A DNA stretch of 64,000 nt from Pseudomonas brassicacearum subsp. brassicacearum (GTDB lineage Bacteria > Pseudomonadota > Gammaproteobacteria > Pseudomonadales > Pseudomonadaceae). The DNA is taken from assembly GCF_008801605.1 (NCBI RefSeq), contig NZ_VZPJ01000012.1, positions 62,001-126,000 on the forward strand. Reading direction: 5' to 3'. Position numbers and translations under genes: made by a program. A model generated the notes under the pieces. The model did not search any database. It was given only the letters and a program-made list of their open reading frames with translations, and was not told where the DNA came from. Of the stretch, positions 59,763 to 64,000 are shown in pieces. How positions within the stretch are numbered: the stretch's first letter is position 1; each line of letters begins with the position of its first letter.

Positions 59763-60251
59763 GTGAACACAAGCCCGCACACACCCATTTGCCCCTGCGG
59801 CAGTGGAAACCCACTGGACGCCTGCTGCGGCCACTACCACGACGGTCACCCGGCGCCCTGCGCCGAAGCCTTGATGCGCTCGCGCTACAGCGCCTATGTG
59901 CTGGGGCTGGTTGATTACCTGGTCGCCACCACCCTGCCCGCCCAGCAGCCAGGCCTCGATCGCCAGTCGATCAGCGAGTGGAGCGCCAACAGCACCTGGT
60001 TGGGGCTGGAAGTGGAAAGCAGCGAAGTGCTCGGTGGTCAACCGGAACACGCCTTTGTCACGTTCACGGCACGCTGGCACGACGGCCAGGGCGAGCACAG
60101 CCACCGCGAGCAGTCCTCCTTCGTACAGAACAGCGGGCGCTGGTACTTCATCGACCCGACCGTACCGGTCAAGACCGGCCGCAACGACGGCTGCCCTTGC
60201 GGTAGCGGGCATAAATTCAAAAAGTGCTGCGCCGGCTACTTCAATCGTTGA
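59763..60251 (+). CDS. YchJ family protein with two SEC-C zinc motifs
   Basis: Protein of 162 aa. An N-terminal SEC-C motif CPCGSGNPLDACCGHYH (about 9-25), the YchJ core LMRSRYSAYVLGLVDYLVATT (about 41-60), and a C-terminal second SEC-C motif CPCGSGHKFKKCCAGYF (about 143-159). Each Cys set should bind zinc. Start is GTG at 59763. Function of YchJ is unsettled. It is translationally close to the DUF6231 gene and upstream of a LEA-type gene. Confidence 0.88.
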   Translation: MNTSPHTPICPCGSGNPLDACCGHYHDGHPAPCAEALMRSRYSAYVLGLVDYLVATTLPAQQPGLDRQSISEWSANSTWLGLEVESSEVLGGQPEHAFVTFTARWHDGQGEHSHREQSSFVQNSGRWYFIDPTVPVKTGRNDGCPCGSGHKFKKCCAGYFNR

Positions 60252-60320
60252 TCTCGCAAATGTCCGACACTCATCCATCGGCCCATGGGGCTAGACTGGG
60301 GGTAAACCAGAGGCTCGGAC

Positions 60321-60806
60321 ATGACCGCCACATCACTCCTGCTGCGCATCACCTGCCTGCTGCTGTTCGTCGGGCTCGGCGGTTGCGCGTCCTGGCAAGG
60401 TGAAGAAGCCCCTGAACCACAGGTGCACCTGGTCAAGGTCGAGGTGGTGCGGGCCCGGCTGCTGGAACAGAAGTTCATGCTGCACTTTCGCGTCGATAAC
60501 CCCGGCGACAGCGACCTGACCGTTCGCGGCCTGACATACCGCATCCACCTGGGCGACCTGTTGCTGACCGAAGGTGAGCATGAACACTGGTTCACCGTGA
60601 GCCCCCGGCACAGCGCCTACTTCAAGGTGCCGATCCGCACCAACCTGTGGCCGCAGGTGCGGCAGGTGGTGAAGTTGCTGGAGAAACCCCGGGAACAGAT
60701 CCCCTATCGTCTGGAAGGTGAGCTGGAAACCGGATTATTCATCGCTCACTACGTGCACCTGGAACGCAATGGCGTGATAATCGCCGCCGATTTTATTGCG
60801 GAGTAA
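60321..60806 (+). CDS. LEA type 2-like lipoprotein
   Basis: Lipoprotein of 161 aa: signal peptide with lipobox LGGC (about residue 22) and a beta-sandwich of the WHy/LEA type 2 domain (about 35-155, VEVVRARLLEQKFMLHFRVDNPGDSDLTVRGLTYRIHLGDLLL). In plants and bacteria such domains are linked to stress tolerance, but the role here is unknown. It is followed five bases later by the SEC-C gene, suggesting co-transcription. Confidence 0.85.
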   Translation: MTATSLLLRITCLLLFVGLGGCASWQGEEAPEPQVHLVKVEVVRARLLEQKFMLHFRVDNPGDSDLTVRGLTYRIHLGDLLLTEGEHEHWFTVSPRHSAYFKVPIRTNLWPQVRQVVKLLEKPREQIPYRLEGELETGLFIAHYVHLERNGVIIAADFIAE

Positions 60807-60811
60807 CCCCG

Positions 60812-61015
60812 ATGACCCAACAACCCCACGTCCATGGCCCTGATTGCAACCACGATCACGACCATCATCACGATCATGACCACGGCCATGTCCACGGTCC
60901 GAACTGCGGCCACGCCCACCAGGAACCGGTGCGCAACGCCCTGAAGGATGTCGGCCGCAACGACCCTTGCCCGTGCGGCAATGGCAAGAAATTCAAGAAG
61001 TGCCACGGGGCTTGA
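60812..61015 (+). CDS. Small His-rich SEC-C zinc-motif protein (67 aa)
   Basis: Residues 1-40 are very His/Asp-rich (HVHGPDCNHDHDHHHDHDHG, then HVHGPNCGHAH) and look like a metal-chelating sequence. Residues 50-66 are a SEC-C motif (DPCPCGNGKKFKKCHGA). Likely a cytoplasmic zinc- or nickel-binding small protein. Third SEC-C motif in this neighbourhood, after two in the YchJ gene. ATG follows the LEA-gene stop by five bases. Confidence 0.82.
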   Translation: MTQQPHVHGPDCNHDHDHHHDHDHGHVHGPNCGHAHQEPVRNALKDVGRNDPCPCGNGKKFKKCHGA

Positions 61016-61051
61016 GGGTCCGGGCGAAAAACCTTTTCGCCTGCTAGACCG

Positions 61052-61122
61052 TCATCGCGAGCAAGCTCGCTCCCACAGGAGATTTGCGAAGAATCAATGT
61101 GGGAGCGAGCCTGCTCGCGATG
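61052..61122. repeat. REP pair
   Basis: TCATCGCGAGCAAGCTCGCT...CCCACA then TGTGGGAGCGAGCCTGCTCG...CGATGAGG, between convergent genes. Confidence 0.87.
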
Positions 61123-61148
61123 AGGCCGGCACATTCAGCACCTGTCTG

Positions 61149-61706
61149 TCAGCCCGCCTGCAAAATCCGCTTCACAGCAACCACCGTCGCATACTCGCCA
61201 TGCAAGTTGCCCAGGGACATGGCATGCACGTCGGCCGCCGAACGGGCGTTGCCGAAGTAATCGCTCTTGTCGAAGGTAAAGCAGGCATCCTCGACCACCC
61301 ACGTGTCGAATCCCAGGTTGCCGGCCGTACGCGCCGTGGACTCCACCGAGTTGTGCGTCGCCACGCCGACGATCACCAGTTGCCCGATGCCCGCCCTGCG
61401 CAGGTCTTCCTCCAGGCGCGTGCCACTGAACGCATCCGGTACTTGTTTCTGCACCAGCCCTTCCCCCGCCAGCGGTTCGAACCGTGGCTGGACCTCCACG
61501 CCCGACTGCCCCGGCCAGAACACCGAGTCCGGCGAGCGGGACAAGTGGTGGACGTGAATCACCGGTCGTGCCGTGTGTCGCCATAAAGCCAGTAGCTCGA
61601 GCATGCGCAGCTCTGCCTCGGGATTGTTGCGAGGGCCGAGTCTGGGATGAAGGATGCCTTTTTGTTGATCGATGAGGATCAGCGCTGCGTTGTGTTGTAG
61701 CTCCAT
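61149..61706 (-). CDS. Isochorismatase-fold hydrolase family protein lacking the usual Cys
   Basis: Alpha/beta protein of 185 aa of the isochorismatase/cysteine hydrolase superfamily. The catalytic Asp lies in ALILIDQQKGIL (Asp near residue 11), the Lys in VQKQVPDAFSGTRLEEDL (about 96-113), and the third motif GVATHNSVESTARTAGNLG (about 124-142) has Ser where true cysteine hydrolases have Cys. Such Cys-lacking members, for example PhzD and EntB types, cleave vinyl ethers or do other chemistry, so the reaction here is unknown. ATG at 61706 preferred to 61754. Confidence 0.85.
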   Translation of the reverse strand: MELQHNAALILIDQQKGILHPRLGPRNNPEAELRMLELLALWRHTARPVIHVHHLSRSPDSVFWPGQSGVEVQPRFEPLAGEGLVQKQVPDAFSGTRLEEDLRRAGIGQLVIVGVATHNSVESTARTAGNLGFDTWVVEDACFTFDKSDYFGNARSAADVHAMSLGNLHGEYATVVAVKRILQAG

Positions 61707-61913
61707 ACCAGTTTTCTCTTCTCGATCACTGAATCTTCCACACTTGAGCATCACCTCTTCCTACAGGCAAGCCTTCGAGCAAAAGCGATGCCCCAGCCCC
61801 GGAGTTTCATCGCCAAACCAACAAATAACCCTCGCCCCGCTTGCGCGGCCCCCTCCTGCTCACTAACGTAGCGCCTTTATTGGTGCCACCCCCCCTCCCG
61901 CAGGAGCTTTGCC

Positions 61914-64000
61914 ATGGCCTCGCCAGCCTCTATTTCCCTTATCCCCCGGCTCGGCGTTGCCGCCGCAGTGGCCAGTGTGCTCGGCTTGAGCGGATGCCAG
62001 ACCTGGAATGCCCAGGACACTGTCCCACCGACTTCCGGTGTGCAACCGCTCAAGGGGCTGGCGCAGAACGTCTCGGTCCGGCGCAATGCCACGGGCATGC
62101 CGCTGATCGAAAGCAACAGCTTCCATGACGCCCTGTTCACCCTCGGCTACGTCCACGCCAGCGATCGCATCACCCAGATGGTGACCCTGCGCCTACTGGC
62201 CCAGGGGCGGCTGGCAGAGATGTCCGGCGCCGAACGGCTGGACGTCGACCGCTACATGCGCGCCGTCAACCTGAAGAAAAACGCCGACGAGCTGTACAAG
62301 GCATCTTCGCCACGGCTCAAGCGCTTCTTCGAAGTCTATGCCCGCGGCGTCAACGCCTACCTGTTCCGCTACCGCGACAAGTTGCCGTCGGACCTGGCCG
62401 CCACCGGCTACAAACCCGAATACTGGAAACCGGAAGACTCGGCGCTGATGTTCTGCCTGCTGAATTTCAGCCAGTCAGCCAACCTGCCGGAAGAAATCGC
62501 CAGCCTGGTACTGGCCCAGACCGTCACCAATGACAAACTCGCCTGGCTGAGCCCGTCCTATCCAGACGAACCACTGCCCATGGCCGAGGCCGACAAACTC
62601 CAGGGCTTGCGACTCAATGGCCAGATTCCGGGCCTGAACGAGATCAGCAAGGCCACCAGCCAGTTGGCCGAGCTGAACCTTTTGAGCGCTGCGTCTTCGA
62701 GTAACTGGGCCATCGCGCCGCAACGCAGCCGCAGCGGCAAGAGCCTGTTGGCCAGCGACAGCCATGGGCCGCTGGGCATGCCGGGGCTGTGGAGCCCCGT
62801 ACAGATCCGCGCACCCAAGTACCAGGCGGCCGGGATTTCCGTGGCGGGGATCCCGATGATCCTGGCCGGGTTCAACGGCAAAGTGGCCTGGAGCATGACC
62901 AGCGTACTGGGGGACAACCAGGACCTGTTCCTGGAAAAAATCCGCCGCCAGGGCAACAGCCTGTCCTATGAGGTCAACGGCAAATGGCAGCCAGCGATCG
63001 TGCGCAACGAAACCTATTTCATCAAAGGCCAGCGGCCGATTCGTGAAGCGGTGTTCGAGACCCGTCACGGCCCGCTGCTCAACAGCGCCCAGGGCCCGGC
63101 CATGGCCAACGGCTTTGGCCTGGCCTTGCAGACGCCGAGCTTGAGCGACGACAAGACTTTGGATGCCTTCTTCGACCTGTCCCGGGCGCAGACCGTCGAG
63201 AAAGCCTCCGACGCCAGCCGGGAAATCCGCGCCATGGCGGTGAACCTGGTATTTGCCGACGCCAGCCATATCGGCTGGCAAGTCACCGGTCGCTATCCAA
63301 ACCGCCGCGAAGGCGAAGGCCTGTTGCCGTCGCCGGGTTGGGACGGTCGCTACGATTGGGACGGTTACGCCGACCCGATGCTGCACCCTTATGATCAGGA
63401 CCCGGCCCAGGGCTGGCTTGGCACGGCCAACCAACGGGTCATCCCACACGGCTATGGCATGCAGCTGTCCAACTCGTGGGCCGCACCGGAGCGTGGCGAA
63501 CGCATGGCCGAGCTGGCCGGCGCGGGCAAGCACGACACTCGCAGCCTGACCGCCATGCAATATGACCAAGGCACGACGTTCGCGGCCAAGCTCAAGAAAG
63601 TCTTCGAAGCACCGGGCATGGCCCAGCCGCTCAAACAGGCGATCGAAGCCCTGCCGGTGGCTGACCGGGCCAAGGCCCGCGAGGCCTACACTCGCTTGAT
63701 GGCATTTGATGGCCGGCTCAGCCCGACCTCCGCCGACGCGGCGATCTATGAGCTATTCCTGCAGGAAAGCATGAAGCAGATTTTCCTCGACGAACTGGGC
63801 CCGGACAGCAGCGCGGCGTGGAAGGCGCTGGTCGCCAACGGCCAATTGTCCTACTCGGCCCAGGCCGATCATCTGCTGGGGCGTGAAGACAGCCCGTTCT
63901 GGGACGATGTGCGCACACCTCAGAAAGAAGACAAGGCCGTCATCCTCGCCCGCAGCCTGGCCGCCACCATCAGCGCCGGTGAAAGCCAGTTGGGCGGTGA
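61914..64000 (+). CDS. quiP: Acyl-homoserine-lactone acylase QuiP (3' end outside window)
   Basis: Ntn-hydrolase of the penicillin-acylase family that cleaves long-chain acyl-homoserine lactones. It matches P. aeruginosa QuiP almost throughout: MASPA start with a lipobox-like GLSGC (about residue 28), TSGVQPLKGLAQNVSVRRNATGMP, GYVHASDRITQMVTLRLLAQGRLAEM, and the junction SAASSSNWAIAPQRSRSGKS where the Ser at about residue 262 should become the N-terminal nucleophile of the beta chain after self-cleavage. The gene runs past the right edge with about 695 of an expected 800-850 codons seen. GGAGC precedes the ATG. No AHL synthase or receptor lies in this window. Confidence 0.93.
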   Translation, partial: MASPASISLIPRLGVAAAVASVLGLSGCQTWNAQDTVPPTSGVQPLKGLAQNVSVRRNATGMPLIESNSFHDALFTLGYVHASDRITQMVTLRLLAQGRLAEMSGAERLDVDRYMRAVNLKKNADELYKASSPRLKRFFEVYARGVNAYLFRYRDKLPSDLAATGYKPEYWKPEDSALMFCLLNFSQSANLPEEIASLVLAQTVTNDKLAWLSPSYPDEPLPMAEADKLQGLRLNGQIPGLNEISKATSQLAELNLLSAASSSNWAIAPQRSRSGKSLLASDSHGPLGMPGLWSPVQIRAPKYQAAGISVAGIPMILAGFNGKVAWSMTSVLGDNQDLFLEKIRRQGNSLSYEVNGKWQPAIVRNETYFIKGQRPIREAVFETRHGPLLNSAQGPAMANGFGLALQTPSLSDDKTLDAFFDLSRAQTVEKASDASREIRAMAVNLVFADASHIGWQVTGRYPNRREGEGLLPSPGWDGRYDWDGYADPMLHPYDQDPAQGWLGTANQRVIPHGYGMQLSNSWAAPERGERMAELAGAGKHDTRSLTAMQYDQGTTFAAKLKKVFEAPGMAQPLKQAIEALPVADRAKAREAYTRLMAFDGRLSPTSADAAIYELFLQESMKQIFLDELGPDSSAAWKALVANGQLSYSAQADHLLGREDSPFWDDVRTPQKEDKAVILARSLAATISAGESQLGG

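Noticed and set aside
800..61122. Regular short repeats that might suggest a CRISPR array
   Set aside because: They are scattered singly between genes as inverted REP pairs, not tandem direct repeats with unique spacers, and no cas gene is seen.

Overview
The window reads as chromosome of a Pseudomonas of the P. fluorescens group: GC-rich, with the Entner-Doudoroff/glucose-uptake cluster, the arcDABC fermentation operon, pobR-pobA, braCDEFG, quiP and very many copies of the Pseudomonas REP sequence (core like TGTGGGAGC...GCTCGCGATG) between genes. No rRNA, tRNA, CRISPR array, prophage or insertion sequence was recognised. Both ends cut a gene (gtsB on the left, quiP on the right).

Layout. 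1-10.2 kb is glucose capture and the top of the Entner-Doudoroff pathway: gtsB and gtsA (sugar ABC transporter), an AGE-family epimerase, the edd-glk-gltR-gtrS operon, and the divergent gap gene. Two TTGT-N7-ACAA sites of HexR type lie between edd and gap. A shared 30-bp element precedes both gtsA and the epimerase. 10.4-15.5 kb is an iron/heme cell-surface-signalling unit: Fur box, ECF sigma factor, FecR-type anti-sigma factor, STN-containing TonB-dependent heme receptor and a HemO-type heme oxygenase. 15.7-17.5 kb holds a YbaN protein and a type III CoA-transferase. 17.6-24.8 kb is arginine fermentation: arcD-arcA-arcB-arcC-DUF5064 plus a second, divergent ArcD-like antiporter, with an ANR-type box between them. 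25-30.6 kb holds pobR/pobA and two MFS transporters.

30.9-33.1 kb holds the most unusual gene: an orphan 725-residue protein with a glycine-rich N-terminal loop (GLGRCGSN) and the tubulin/FtsZ signature GGGTGSG, so a large divergent chromosomal tubulin-like GTPase. 34-39 kb is braCDEFG, the branched-chain amino acid ABC transporter, with two good terminators. 39.2-41.6 kb is a four-gene bufferin-type RiPP operon (DUF2282 precursor, DUF692/MNIO enzyme, DUF2063 partner, DoxX membrane protein), probably making a modified periplasmic metal-binding peptide.

41.7-64 kb is mixed: a LysR/SDR pair, lipoproteins, a COG2509 flavoprotein, a PLP-dependent cysteine-synthase-like enzyme, nhaA, a long inverted repeat, a glycine-zipper lipoprotein, pdxH, three OmpA-domain proteins (one with Trp-rich repeats and an AlgP-like Lys/Ala/Pro tail), a serine hydrolase, dinG with a LexA-type box, a collagen-like secreted protein, YchJ and SEC-C zinc proteins, an isochorismatase-fold protein lacking the usual Cys, and quiP (acyl-homoserine-lactone acylase). 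Starts were moved from the longest open frame where ribosome-binding sites or family alignment favoured an internal codon.
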